In this document: positions 45,515 through 54,571 of the stretch, one piece after another
Position numbering within the stretch: position 1 is the stretch's first letter
How the letters are laid out: each line of letters opens with the position of its first letter
From: Deltaproteobacteria bacterium
GTDB lineage: Bacteria; Desulfobacterota; Desulfobacteria; Desulfobacterales; Desulfosarcinaceae
Direction: 5' to 3'
Assembly: GCA_021824175.1 (NCBI GenBank)
Contig: JAKALP010000027.1
Coordinates: forward strand, 1-64,000
DNA: 64,000 bases
Program-made: the position numbers and the translations under genes
The notes under the pieces: generated by a model
The model's database searches: none
What the model was told of the DNA's origin: nothing
Seen by the model: the letters and a program-made list of their open reading frames with translations, nothing else

Positions 45515-45709
45515 ATTCGCATTTGCACATCTTTTAGTCCCTTAACGGTGAAATTGAATGCATTTTGCGTACAAATTTTTAGAAGACATTTGCGAAACCA
45601 CCACAGGCAACTGTTTACAGAGTTTTTGATCGAATCCAACTTTTTGGTTCCGGCTTGCCCGGCTTAGGTATAGGCGCGCGCCGCGCCCCTGCTATAATAA
45701 GGAGAAATT

Positions 45710-47338
45710 ATGGTGCTCTACCGTCAAGACCAACTCGATACCCACACAGAACTTAAAAAACGCGCCACGGTGATGAAACGCCCCCAGTCCCATCTGCGCA
45801 ATTTACTCCAGAAGCCTGACCGCCTGGCACGCTATTCCGCAGAGGGCGGCGGCTTATTCTTCGATTACTCCCGACAACGCCTCGATGACACAACCCGCCA
45901 ACTGCTATTTGATTTGGATAAAAAGCTCCGGCTGCGCAAACGCTTTGAACAGATGTGCGCCGGCGCCCAGCTCAATGTCACTGAAAAGCGGGCCGTACTG
46001 CACACGGCCTGCCGTAATTTCGGCCAGGCACCTATTCTGGTGGACGGCAAGGATATCATGCCCGATATCCGTCGGGTGCGCGACCAGATCAAAGCATTCT
46101 GCGGTCAAATCCACGGCGGTCAAATCACGGGCGCCAACGGCAAACCCTTCCGCCATGTGGTGGTCATCGGTATTGGCGGATCATATCTGGGGCCTGAATT
46201 TGTCTCCACGGCCCTGACGCCGCTGGCGGACAGAGGGATCGCCCTGCACTATTTGGCCAATGTGGACATTGATAACTTCGGCGCCGTAGCCGCGGCCATT
46301 GACCCGCCCACAACCCTGTGGGTAGTAATCTCAAAAAGCTACACCACTGCGGAAACCTCAGCCAACACCGTCGCCGCCGAAGAGTTCATGCGCGCCCAGG
46401 GCCTGGACCCGGCCAAGCACATGGTCACTGTCACCAGCAAAGGCAGCCCCGGCGATGATCCCAACCGGCCGGTGCTGCAGACCTTTCACATGTTCGACTA
46501 CATCGGTGGCCGGTACAGCGTCACCTCGGCCGTGGGCGGCGTGCCGTTGAGCCTTTTCCTGGGGTATGACTGCTTCGAAGCATTTCTCAAAGGCGCGGCC
46601 GAAATGGACCAACACGCCTTGAATGCGCCGGTGGAAGAAAACTTGCCTTTATTGGCCGCCTTGATCTCGGTCTGGAACACGACCTACCTGGGCTATCAAC
46701 AGCAAGGCATTATCCCCTATGCTTCGCCCCTGGCCAAATTGGCGCCCCACGTGCAGCAGCTCAACATGGAAAGCAATGGCAAAGCCGTGGATGTGAAGGG
46801 CAAATTCCTGCCTGAGCCGGCCGGCATGGTGATTTTCGGAGAGCCTGGCACCAATGCCCAGCACTCCTTTTTCCAACTGGCCCATCAGGGGAAGCCTTTT
46901 CCCATTGACTTTATCGGGGCGCGCAAACCCCATCATCCCCAATATGCTTCCCGCTCCAAGGGTGTAACCAACCATCAGGAGTTGTGGGCCAATCTCATTG
47001 CCCAGGCCCAGGCGTTGGCATTGGGAAAAGAAGATAAAGACAAGGCGCGGTATTTCAGCGGCAACCGGCCCTCCTCCACCATTATTATGGAAGATCTTGG
47101 GCCGGAAAATATCGGCCGTCTGCTCAGCTTCTACGAGGCTCGCACGGTGTACGAGGGTTTTATCTGGGGGATCAACTCCTTTGACCAGTTCGGCGTGGAA
47201 TTGGGGAAAAAATTGGCGGATGGGCTGCGCGGTCATATGGCCGAACGCAACCGGAATTCCAACTACGATTTCGGAGGGGTGGATTCAATCTCCAAATTCT
47301 ATCTGCAATTGCTTTTTGATGGTACGGGTAAAAATTAG
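45710..47338 (+). CDS. pgi: Glucose-6-phosphate isomerase
   Basis: Interconverts glucose 6-phosphate and fructose 6-phosphate. The 542-residue protein shows VVVIGIGGSYLGPEFV, the sugar phosphate-binding VVISKSYTTAETSAN (the SKT-type loop), GGRYSVTSAVG, LNMESNGKAV, GEPGTNAQHSFFQL and the C-terminal SFDQFGVELGK. AAGGAG lies 6 bases before the ATG. It stands alone between the lipid transport operon and a repeat. Confidence 0.96.
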   Translation: MVLYRQDQLDTHTELKKRATVMKRPQSHLRNLLQKPDRLARYSAEGGGLFFDYSRQRLDDTTRQLLFDLDKKLRLRKRFEQMCAGAQLNVTEKRAVLHTACRNFGQAPILVDGKDIMPDIRRVRDQIKAFCGQIHGGQITGANGKPFRHVVVIGIGGSYLGPEFVSTALTPLADRGIALHYLANVDIDNFGAVAAAIDPPTTLWVVISKSYTTAETSANTVAAEEFMRAQGLDPAKHMVTVTSKGSPGDDPNRPVLQTFHMFDYIGGRYSVTSAVGGVPLSLFLGYDCFEAFLKGAAEMDQHALNAPVEENLPLLAALISVWNTTYLGYQQQGIIPYASPLAKLAPHVQQLNMESNGKAVDVKGKFLPEPAGMVIFGEPGTNAQHSFFQLAHQGKPFPIDFIGARKPHHPQYASRSKGVTNHQELWANLIAQAQALALGKEDKDKARYFSGNRPSSTIIMEDLGPENIGRLLSFYEARTVYEGFIWGINSFDQFGVELGKKLADGLRGHMAERNRNSNYDFGGVDSISKFYLQLLFDGTGKN

Positions 47339-47372
47339 AACGACTTGTACTGAATTCTGCTAAAAAATAGTT

Positions 47373-47441
47373 ACCACAAGGGCACAGAGATCTCAGAGAT
47401 AGTAAAGTATTTTTTCTCTGTGTTCTCTGTGCCCTTGTGGT
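47373..47441. repeat. CACAGAG palindromic repeat, copy 3
   Basis: An 18-bp perfect terminal inverted repeat (ACCACAAGGGCACAGAGA and its mirror) encloses about 33 bases. It sits between the convergent ends of pgi and the T6SS-linked operon and may act as a bidirectional terminator. Confidence 0.8.
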
Positions 47442-47519
47442 GAAGATCCGTTGTGTAGATAAAACACAGGGCAACTTGGTAAAGCAAAGTCGTTATAAGA
47501 AATATTGCAAACCGCGCGC

Positions 47520-48296
47520 TCACTTCAAAGCAACCCGATACATCTCCGCTTCGCTCTCTTCGGAAAAGGCGCCGAAAAGCAAATTAGCCGGAGCACCACT
47601 CACCTTCACATAGTAAGAGGAACCGTTGCCCACTTCGTTGCGCACGGCCCAGGCGCTGAAATTCTTTCCGTCCACTTCGATCTTAAGCCCTTGCATGGGG
47701 TAGTTCAGGGTGCTGGTTTTGGGCAGCTCGCCGCTGGGCCCCACGGCCTGGAAGCTGATTTCGCCTTCATCCACGCCGAAGATTACTCCCGGCCAGGTCC
47801 CCGCGGCCGGCCGGATTTCAAACCACTGCCCAAAGTGCGGGTTGCCGACCATATCCAAGTAGTAGGCCGACGGCAGGTCCGCGGCCTTGGCATGAGCCTT
47901 GGCCACCAGCTTGGCCGGCGTGCCCGCGTCACCAGCGGGCAAAATCAAGGCGCGCTGCAAGGCAGTGGGCAATTCGGCCGCCGCTAATGAAGCACCCTCG
48001 GTTTGCAGAACCACGATGGGAAATCCCAGTCCGCGCTTGGCATGCACGCAAAACGCCAGTAGAGAGAGTCCGAAACGGGTCTCCGGTTTTAATAATGCCT
48101 CACGGGAACCCAGGATGACCCAAAACGCACATTGCGGTTTACAGATTTCTTCCTTGGGCCATAGCCAGGCCATGGCCTGAAGATCATCTTGCCACCGATG
48201 CCCTGAGCAGGGCAGCCCATAGGTCTGGAGCTTTTTCATCAGCGTTTGGACGGTCGCTTCCGCTACGGACAGCGTACTTAACCAGATTTCCTTCAT
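47520..48296 (-). CDS. Unknown protein, last gene of T6SS effector island
   Basis: A 258-residue cytoplasmic-looking protein with no recognised domain. It has no signal peptide or clear catalytic motif; the N-terminal half contains a KKLQTYGLPCSGHRWQDDLQAMAWLW segment and the C-terminal half is beta-rich. AAAGGA precedes its ATG. It starts 15 bases after the HEAT-repeat gene and so belongs to the same transcript as VgrG and the effector genes. A chaperone or adaptor role is possible but unproven. Confidence 0.6.
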   Translation of the reverse strand: MKEIWLSTLSVAEATVQTLMKKLQTYGLPCSGHRWQDDLQAMAWLWPKEEICKPQCAFWVILGSREALLKPETRFGLSLLAFCVHAKRGLGFPIVVLQTEGASLAAAELPTALQRALILPAGDAGTPAKLVAKAHAKAADLPSAYYLDMVGNPHFGQWFEIRPAAGTWPGVIFGVDEGEISFQAVGPSGELPKTSTLNYPMQGLKIEVDGKNFSAWAVRNEVGNGSSYYVKVSGAPANLLFGAFSEESEAEMYRVALK

Positions 48297-48311
48297 GGAG
48301 ATTCCTTTCTT

Positions 48312-49661
48312 CTATGAAATTTGCCGGCCGGCAAAATACCAGGCCCCCTCTTTCCACGACTCCTTGCGGCTCGAAACGCGCTCCTTGAGAAGATCAATGG
48401 CCTTTACCTGATCCTTGACCCGCATGCTGATTTCAAAGGGGATATCGACACCATATCTTACCACCAATTCCTCATAGGACAAACGGCGAACGAAAAACGG
48501 CGCCTTTGCATGGCATAGATCTGCCACCAAACCAAGGGCTGAGAACGGACGGCCCATGCGATAGCGCACCCCTGGCCGGAACCGGGCGGCATTGTGATGC
48601 CACCATTGGGTCCACGGGCCGGGATCTTGGGCCAACCGGGCCACGGTTCTGACCGGTTCAGCGTCCGAAGCATATGGCGCCTGGCCATTTTTATACTTTT
48701 GAAGCTCTTCATCGGACAGTTCATCTTCACTGATCTCTTCAGGCGGCTGGACCTCTTCATAGAGCTCGGCACCCGTGATCAGGTTGAGGGCCGAGGCAGC
48801 ACTTTCGGCCGTTTCCTCTTCTGCCAGCAAAGATATTAGGGGCCCAATGGCTCGAATGTCGCCAAGCACGCCAAGGGCGTACACCAGGGCGGCCTGGCCT
48901 TCTGACTGCTTGAGTCCCGCCAAAATCAAGTCAGTATCGTGCGGAGTCCCTGACAGCATGATTTGCAGCAGGCGGGAGAAATCAGGCAAGTCTTTGGAAG
49001 TACTCCCTTGCTGGAAAGGAAGCTCCCCCATGCGCAGCAGGCCCAATGCCGCCGAGGCGCGCAGCATTTCATTATCATGGGACAATTTTTTTCGCAGCAT
49101 TGGAATGGAGTCGCGGGATCGCAGCCGGCCCAATGCCCAAAGCAAGGGATAAAGCGATTCTTCCGGGCAATTGGGCAGCGCATGGATCAAATACGGAGCG
49201 GCCGGCAAACGCCGAAAGCCGATCACCCTGGGCAATAGCGCCAAACAGGGCTGTGGCTGGGTTTCCGCCAGCCGTCCGATTTCACTGGTCCAGGCTTCAG
49301 GCCATTCAAGAGCCAAGGCATTGCGAACGGCCAGCATGCGATCCTTGTCCTCAAGGTCCAGATGCTCCCAGAGCTGCTCAATTAAATCCAGCCGCCGCTG
49401 GCGGCAGAATACGCACACCGCGGCGTTCAGTTCGCCGAAATCTCCTTTAACGGCCCGGGCCGAACAAATCGCTAAGGCCAGCTCTTGACCGATGACCAGC
49501 GCGTCGAGATGGGCTTCCAGGCGTTTTTCAACCTCGTCGATAGCCAGCCAGGAGACTTCCGCATCGCGAAGCAACGCTCCTCGCTGTTCATACAGAAAGG
49601 AGGCTTCTTCGAGATGCTCCGCGTACAATTCAAGATAAAATTCACGGGTCGAAGCAGCCAT
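48312..49661 (-). CDS. HEAT-repeat protein, T6SS-associated (TIGR02270-like)
   Basis: A 449-residue alpha-helical protein. HEAT-like repeats are visible (LYPLLWALGRLRSRDSIPMLRKKL; MLRASAALGLLRMG; ALVYALGVLGDIRAIGPLISLLAEE), and the N-terminus (FYLELYAEHLEEASFLYEQR) matches the TIGR02270 family found in T6SS effector loci. It probably acts as a scaffold for effector loading; that role is inferred from context. It lies 16 bases downstream of the DUF2169 gene. Confidence 0.75.
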   Translation of the reverse strand: MAASTREFYLELYAEHLEEASFLYEQRGALLRDAEVSWLAIDEVEKRLEAHLDALVIGQELALAICSARAVKGDFGELNAAVCVFCRQRRLDLIEQLWEHLDLEDKDRMLAVRNALALEWPEAWTSEIGRLAETQPQPCLALLPRVIGFRRLPAAPYLIHALPNCPEESLYPLLWALGRLRSRDSIPMLRKKLSHDNEMLRASAALGLLRMGELPFQQGSTSKDLPDFSRLLQIMLSGTPHDTDLILAGLKQSEGQAALVYALGVLGDIRAIGPLISLLAEEETAESAASALNLITGAELYEEVQPPEEISEDELSDEELQKYKNGQAPYASDAEPVRTVARLAQDPGPWTQWWHHNAARFRPGVRYRMGRPFSALGLVADLCHAKAPFFVRRLSYEELVVRYGVDIPFEISMRVKDQVKAIDLLKERVSSRKESWKEGAWYFAGRQIS

Positions 49662-49677
49662 GACTCATTTCCGCGAC

Positions 49678-50718
49678 CTACAGGTTAGTATTCAACCACG
49701 ACCCTGAATGGATCTGGATCGATACCACATCTTCAAACCCTTTCGGCAAATTCATGGATGCGCGCCAAATCAAATTTAAACGCATCTCATCGCAGTTAAT
49801 GATAACCGTATCAAGCACGGTTCTCAGGGACTGATCTTCCAGACCTTGGACCCCAATGACGCACTCCGGCGCGGGCATGCCCGGAAGATCGAATTGGAGC
49901 GGGCTGTTTTTGGTTGCGTTGACAACCATCACTGGTTCATGGCCCTTGAGATATCCGGTTACGATCTGATCCTGTGGCGCGCCGCAAAAATAACGTTTGT
50001 CAAAATCCGTTGGCAGTAAAGGCATTCGTTCTTCCTGCCAGGCTGAGTCATAGGTGCCGCCTAACCCAGCGCGTGGCTGCCAGTGGGGGGAAACATAGCC
50101 GAACAATGCCGGTGCCGGCGCATCATGAAAATGCCTGATGCGCTCAGAAAAGTATTCCAGATTGGGCAACGGCATTCCCTCTTGAAAACTCCCATGTTTG
50201 GCATGGAAGCCAACCCCCACGGGATTTCGTGGTTCAAACGTATGTTTGGCAATATCTGCGTGGCTGCGGTCCCACCCGCCAAAAGCATGTTCAGCGATCA
50301 AGGGGATCTTCTCGAATGGCAGCGGCTGAGTCGCGGCAATCGTTCCCAGACTTTTGATCCAATACCGGTGGCCAAAAACCATCATCATTTTTTGAATGGA
50401 GCCGATCCGAAGGGTCACCGCCAGCTCGGCCACATGAGTGTGCGGCGCCCAGGCGTGCCCGATAAGGATAACATCCGTGGCCGGCTTGAAAAAGGCGGTT
50501 TCCGGTTCGTATTTATAACTGGACGCATCGGGTGCCCCCCAATACTCTCCAGCTAAATTCACTTGCGTCTGTTCTTCGGCCAAAAGGAGTTTCCCATTTT
50601 TTTGGATAGTGAAAGTTGCCTTAACAATGGTGGTCAACAAAGGACGGCCCGCCTCATCCATGAAGAATAGGTGCTGAAATTGGAAGCCGGATCGATTGTT
50701 GATTTCAGGATATGGCAT
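49678..50718 (-). CDS. DUF2169 family T6SS effector adaptor
   Basis: A 346-residue protein with the DUF2169 pattern: N-terminal FQFQHLFFMDEAGRPLLTTIVKATFTI, then VILIGHAWAP, FGHRYW and the YFCGAPQDQ segment. DUF2169 proteins act as adaptors that load toxins onto VgrG or PAAR tips. The frame extends back to 50883, but the ATG at 50718 fits the family and leaves 19 bases after the upstream gene. Confidence 0.85.
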   Translation of the reverse strand: MPYPEINNRSGFQFQHLFFMDEAGRPLLTTIVKATFTIQKNGKLLLAEEQTQVNLAGEYWGAPDASSYKYEPETAFFKPATDVILIGHAWAPHTHVAELAVTLRIGSIQKMMMVFGHRYWIKSLGTIAATQPLPFEKIPLIAEHAFGGWDRSHADIAKHTFEPRNPVGVGFHAKHGSFQEGMPLPNLEYFSERIRHFHDAPAPALFGYVSPHWQPRAGLGGTYDSAWQEERMPLLPTDFDKRYFCGAPQDQIVTGYLKGHEPVMVVNATKNSPLQFDLPGMPAPECVIGVQGLEDQSLRTVLDTVIINCDEMRLNLIWRASMNLPKGFEDVVSIQIHSGSWLNTNL

Positions 50719-50737
50719 GCAATGAAACCATTCTTGG

Positions 50738-51514
50738 CTACAAGCTGTACTGTAAATTTTGCCAGGCATCTCCATTGAACACGATTGCCGGAGCCTTACG
50801 GACCGAATCGGGAATATGGAGAAATGTGTCGTTGACAGCCAAACCATTGCGCTCGGCCAGCCGCACCAAGGCCAGCCCTTCACTGGAGAAATAGCGCATC
50901 CACGCCCAGATTTCCTCCGGAAGGGCGCCGCGTTGGATCATGCCTTCGATCTTCTCGGCGCGTTGCTCAAGAAGAAGCCCAAGCGTCTCTTCAAACAACG
51001 GCCGGTCGCCGTCTATCAAAGCATTGCAGATGGCGAAGCGCTCTTCTTCCGCTCCAGCACGGGCAGCATCAAAATCTTCCAGGATCTTTCGGCTATTTTC
51101 TTCCCCGGCATCAAGGAAGAAATAAGCCATCAAAAACTGCACGAAAAAAAAGTCTTCCTTGTATTCATATCCTTCGGCCCAGGTCATGCGGCTATGGCGC
51201 GCGATCTGGACAGCAGCCTCCCAGCATCCGGCGGCCAAGGCATCATAAAATGGTTTGCAATGGCTTAGAACCTTCTGCTCTTCGTGGCAGAATTTCAAAA
51301 AGTGAAGAAATGCGCCAGCGCTCTGAACCATGTTGGCGAAAAAATGGTTGCGGTTGCCGGTCCACAGCAGATGACAGACGCCGCGTTGGCGGAAGGCGGT
51401 GGTCATGCGTTGAATACCGTTCCAGTCCAAGGCCCTCCGGAGGAGTTTGGGGATATAACGCTCCAGATAGAATTCGGAGTTTTCAATGAATGCGTCCAGA
51501 TGGTCGGAGCCCAT
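50738..51514 (-). CDS. Imm49-like putative immunity protein
   Basis: A 258-residue helical protein that resembles the Imm49 family in its last 120 residues (FAICNALIDGDRPLFEETLGLLLEQRAEKIEG ... EGLALVRLAERNGL). Imm49 proteins are predicted to neutralise polymorphic toxins. It carries no signal peptide, so any target is cytoplasmic. AAGGAG lies 7 bases before the ATG at 51514. It follows the DUF1629 gene by 16 bases, so two immunity-like genes stand directly behind one toxin gene. The assignment rests on weak resemblance. Confidence 0.55.
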   Translation of the reverse strand: MGSDHLDAFIENSEFYLERYIPKLLRRALDWNGIQRMTTAFRQRGVCHLLWTGNRNHFFANMVQSAGAFLHFLKFCHEEQKVLSHCKPFYDALAAGCWEAAVQIARHSRMTWAEGYEYKEDFFFVQFLMAYFFLDAGEENSRKILEDFDAARAGAEEERFAICNALIDGDRPLFEETLGLLLEQRAEKIEGMIQRGALPEEIWAWMRYFSSEGLALVRLAERNGLAVNDTFLHIPDSVRKAPAIVFNGDAWQNLQYSL

Positions 51515-51530
51515 CACGCTTCTCCTTGTT

Positions 51531-52118
51531 TCACGCCACAGCCAGCTCCTGGAAGTAAAAATTGGTAAATCCTTTGGCCTTGATGCCGTCCACCATGGCG
51601 CCGCTGAACACATAACCTCTCGGCTTCTCATGCAGCCTGAATAGGTCGGGCAGGCCGGTCAATTTACTCCGGTCCAGCACAATGGTTTTAACACGCAATA
51701 TCTGTCCATCCTCTTCATCATATAGAATACGGCTTTTGGATAAATTCATGCATTTAACAGTTCCAAGGGGATTAAAAAAGACATACTCCCGGTTGTAAAC
51801 CCGCTTCTTGTGGTCGAGCAAAGTAAAGGGAAACATCTCCATGGTGCCGGCATTAAAACCCTTGAAGAATTCGGCCACCGACTGATGAACCAGCAGGTAG
51901 GAACCGGTGTTGCCGATAAAAGAAGGCAGCTTTAAGCCGGGATGATCTTTGCCAAGCTGGAGGGTCACTTCAAAAGGGTCCGCCGGATAGTCATGGCCCA
52001 TGGCTTGTCCGCTGGCCAGACGGTAGCCCTTGACCCCGATTCCCGAAGGCTCGTCGTCGGTAAAGCAGTAATCGCTGCGGCCCGAATTGGCGGTGATGTC
52101 GAGCAAAAAGAACGGCAT
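51531..52118 (-). CDS. DUF1629 (Imm11-type) putative immunity protein
   Basis: A 195-residue protein. The C-terminal third (IVLDRSKLTGLPDLFRLHEKPRGYVFSGAMVDGIKAKGFTNFYF) matches the DUF1629/Imm11 pattern of a DRSK...FR......S-x-x-hydrophobic...GF-x-N/G element. It starts 14 bases after the AHH toxin gene, the normal place for a cognate immunity gene, and has AGAGGA upstream of the ATG. Protection against the AHH nuclease is inferred from position. Confidence 0.72.
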   Translation of the reverse strand: MPFFLLDITANSGRSDYCFTDDEPSGIGVKGYRLASGQAMGHDYPADPFEVTLQLGKDHPGLKLPSFIGNTGSYLLVHQSVAEFFKGFNAGTMEMFPFTLLDHKKRVYNREYVFFNPLGTVKCMNLSKSRILYDEEDGQILRVKTIVLDRSKLTGLPDLFRLHEKPRGYVFSGAMVDGIKAKGFTNFYFQELAVA

Positions 52119-52132
52119 GTTTTTATTCCTCT

Positions 52133-52957
52133 TTACAATCCGGCATTGGTAAAAACCGATTGGGGAATGTCATCGATGGTGACTTCCGGGTTCTGGCACT
52201 GGCTCAGCAGGGTTTCGCCGTAGGTCTTGAGTTCTCCATAAAGGTCGTTGGAAATGTCTTCCAATGTTTTTTTCAATTTCCTGGCCTTGGCCTTATCATG
52301 CGTGGCTCCTTGGTCGGAAATCTGCTGATAGGGTTCCAGGGCATCCTTAACCGCGTTCTCAATGGTGTAACGGTAATTGGGATGGTTGTTGCCTCGAGGA
52401 TGGGTAGGCAGTCCGATACGGCAACCATCTTTCCAGCAGCAAGGCATGATCATGATATTATCTTTGTGATTGATATTGTACTTTTCTTCCAAAAGTCCGC
52501 CAGCGATAAGATTGACCAGTTCGGTCTTTTCTTTGGTTACACTTTCAATGGCATTGGCCAGGCACGACTCCGGCAACACATGGTGCGGGTTATTGGCGTA
52601 GGGGACAAATGCGTTGGTGAAGTTGCGCGCCTTGACTTTGGTTTTTTTCTTTTTGCTTTTGGTTGCGGTCTCACCGACGTAAAGCAGCTTGCCGGCTTTT
52701 TCCTTGAGGACTTGTTCGGCGCTGGCCCAGCCCCACCCTTCCGCGCCAATATGCGCATCGGGTCTATGCCGGTTGTAGATTTCCTTGTTTTCTCGCGCTT
52801 TTTTCAAACCCTGCCAGCGATAGGAGCAGCTTTGGCGCTCTTTATAGGGGTAGAGGTGGCCGGTCAGGCAACTACCGTTATCAAAGGTGCCGACATTTTT
52901 GTGCAGATCCTTGAGCTCTTTGTATAGCTCATGATTCATGGACTCGGTTTCGGGCAT
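52133..52957 (-). CDS. AHH-family nuclease, putative T6SS toxin
   Basis: A 274-residue protein from the ATG at 52957. Its C-terminal half carries the AHH (HNH-like endonuclease) signature: NNPHHVLPES (His125-His126), YNINHKDNIMIMP (His164) and GLPTHPRGNNHPNY (a second His pair), which together form the betabeta-alpha metal site. There are six Cys residues. No secretion signal is visible, as expected of a cargo effector. Neighbours are VgrG, PAAR-like, DUF2169 and putative immunity genes. The gene lies 8 bases after the ketosynthase-like gene. Confidence 0.82.
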   Translation of the reverse strand: MPETESMNHELYKELKDLHKNVGTFDNGSCLTGHLYPYKERQSCSYRWQGLKKARENKEIYNRHRPDAHIGAEGWGWASAEQVLKEKAGKLLYVGETATKSKKKKTKVKARNFTNAFVPYANNPHHVLPESCLANAIESVTKEKTELVNLIAGGLLEEKYNINHKDNIMIMPCCWKDGCRIGLPTHPRGNNHPNYRYTIENAVKDALEPYQQISDQGATHDKAKARKLKKTLEDISNDLYGELKTYGETLLSQCQNPEVTIDDIPQSVFTNAGL

Positions 52958-52965
52958 AGCGCTAA

Positions 52966-54063
52966 TCAGGCTCCTTTTTGCAGCAGTATTGCTCCCACCT
53001 GGCCGTCTAACGAGCTGCACGCAATTAGACAGAAATGGCTGGAAGCGTAGCCGCGCTGCAAGGCCCTGGCGCCAATAACCAATTGCAAGGCCGTGCTGGC
53101 GGCGCCGGTATCGCCCACGGAAGTACAGGGCAGCACGAGCTGATAATCACCTAATATTTCTCTTGGCAAGCGCGATACGGCCGCGCCGAACTCATAGGCC
53201 CGCCAGTTTTCGCCGTTGAGATCAGCAATGATGTCGCCTTTGAAAGGTGCTGTTATATTGGGATGCTTCAAAACCGCTTTGATGGTGGTGGACAAAGATT
53301 TGCCATGATTGGGGGTATCGGATAAAAATGGAGCGATTTCTTCGGCATGAACTGCATGACAAATGGTGGCTAAAGACTTTGCGCCTTGCGATTTGGCTGA
53401 AGATAACGGCTCCACCATCACTGCCGCGGCCGCTTCGCCCGGCATCAGACCAGTTTCGCGTTCTTCGGTTTTCAAGCGATCCGCCTCAGCCAGCCACCCC
53501 AACGTCGATCCATCCAGATACGCATCCACCGCCAGGAGAATACACCGGGCGAAACGCCGAGATTTGAAATCTCCATCCGCCTTCATCAATGCCTGAAGAA
53601 TCCCGGTTCGGCCCTGGGCAAGTAATTCAATGTTTTGGCGCCGAAGAGGATAACCCAACCTCTCCAGCAGGGGCTGCACAAAAGTGGCATCGATATTTTC
53701 AGGATGACAATGAGCTGCGTATTCCAAGCGGTCATCGTCCAGAACCGGCAGTACCACGACAAGTCCAGTGTTTTGCCAAAAAGCGGTATCCCCGTTCGAG
53801 GGTAAAGCGCCAAACGCTACAAGGTCTAGGAAAGCAAGTCGTGACAGCACCAGCCAGCGGGCCAGCGCGCTGTATCCATCGGTGAGCCCGCGGATCGGGT
53901 GGCCGCTCAACGGCCTGGCGTTCTGAGAATCCATATCCAATACCGGGAAGTGTTCGACCGGACCGATGCGGCTGATGCCGGCCCGGATCGAGGCGCAGGA
54001 TGTGGCGGCATCGCGTCCCACTGAACTGATCAATCCTATGGAAGTAATTCCCAGCGAATCCAA
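52966..54063 (-). CDS. Catalytically degenerate beta-ketoacyl synthase-like protein
   Basis: A 365-residue thiolase-fold protein of the ketosynthase family found in T6SS effector loci. The start GITSIGLISSVG and the GEAAAAVMVEP (209-219) and GDTGAAS (317-323) segments match ketosynthases. The expected active-site residues appear missing. The nucleophile-elbow position reads AQGRTGILQAL (149-159) with no Cys, the H-G-T-G-T segment reads DLNGENWRAYEFG (281-293), and the last His is Asp (GDTG). It is likely a scaffold or adaptor for the effector. The start is a TTG with AAGGA upstream. Confidence 0.8.
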   Translation of the reverse strand: MDSLGITSIGLISSVGRDAATSCASIRAGISRIGPVEHFPVLDMDSQNARPLSGHPIRGLTDGYSALARWLVLSRLAFLDLVAFGALPSNGDTAFWQNTGLVVVLPVLDDDRLEYAAHCHPENIDATFVQPLLERLGYPLRRQNIELLAQGRTGILQALMKADGDFKSRRFARCILLAVDAYLDGSTLGWLAEADRLKTEERETGLMPGEAAAAVMVEPLSSAKSQGAKSLATICHAVHAEEIAPFLSDTPNHGKSLSTTIKAVLKHPNITAPFKGDIIADLNGENWRAYEFGAAVSRLPREILGDYQLVLPCTSVGDTGAASTALQLVIGARALQRGYASSHFCLIACSSLDGQVGAILLQKGA

Positions 54064-54094
54064 CTGTTTCCCGTCCTTAATTAAAGAAATAATA

Positions 54095-54556
54095 CTACCA
54101 CGGTCGATTGCAAACCGGGCACTCTCTTTCCTCTTCGCCCGGCAATGCTACCGCAGGCGGCTGCATTACTGGAACGGGCGGGGTGTTTTTGTCATTGTGC
54201 AGCATCAAATCCATGGCCCGAGCCACATTTTTGCCTTCGAATTTAACATCGAAAGAGAAGTTGACGAATTCGGCCTTTCCTTTGATCTTGTTGGAGGCCA
54301 CGCCGCCGCCCGCGCTGCCGCCCTCGTCGCCGGTACTCATGGAGAAGTTCGAATCCTGGACGCAGACCGGGTTGCCATCGCATTTTACTTTTTGGGTTCC
54401 GCCGGCGGTGTCCGATGATTTGGCGACATTGGGATAAGGGATGGGAATGGGTCCACCGGGACTGGGGGTTTTGCACACATCCGGGAAGGCGATGGAAACG
54501 CCGTCGCTGCTCTTATGAACCACCGTGAGATTGTTTACGCTGACTGTGGCGCCCAT
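54095..54556 (-). CDS. PAAR-like DUF4150 spike-tip protein
   Basis: A 153-residue protein of the DUF4150 PAAR-like family, with AFPDVCKTPSPGGPIPIPYPNVAKSSD near the N-terminus, the tip-cone signature. It caps the VgrG spike and could recruit the AHH toxin through the DUF2169 adaptor. A CPVC pair at the C-terminus could bind metal. GGGAGG lies 6 bases upstream of the ATG. It has no C-terminal toxin extension. Confidence 0.88.
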   Translation of the reverse strand: MGATVSVNNLTVVHKSSDGVSIAFPDVCKTPSPGGPIPIPYPNVAKSSDTAGGTQKVKCDGNPVCVQDSNFSMSTGDEGGSAGGGVASNKIKGKAEFVNFSFDVKFEGKNVARAMDLMLHNDKNTPPVPVMQPPAVALPGEEERECPVCNRPW

Positions 54557-54571
54557 GGGATACCTCCCGCG

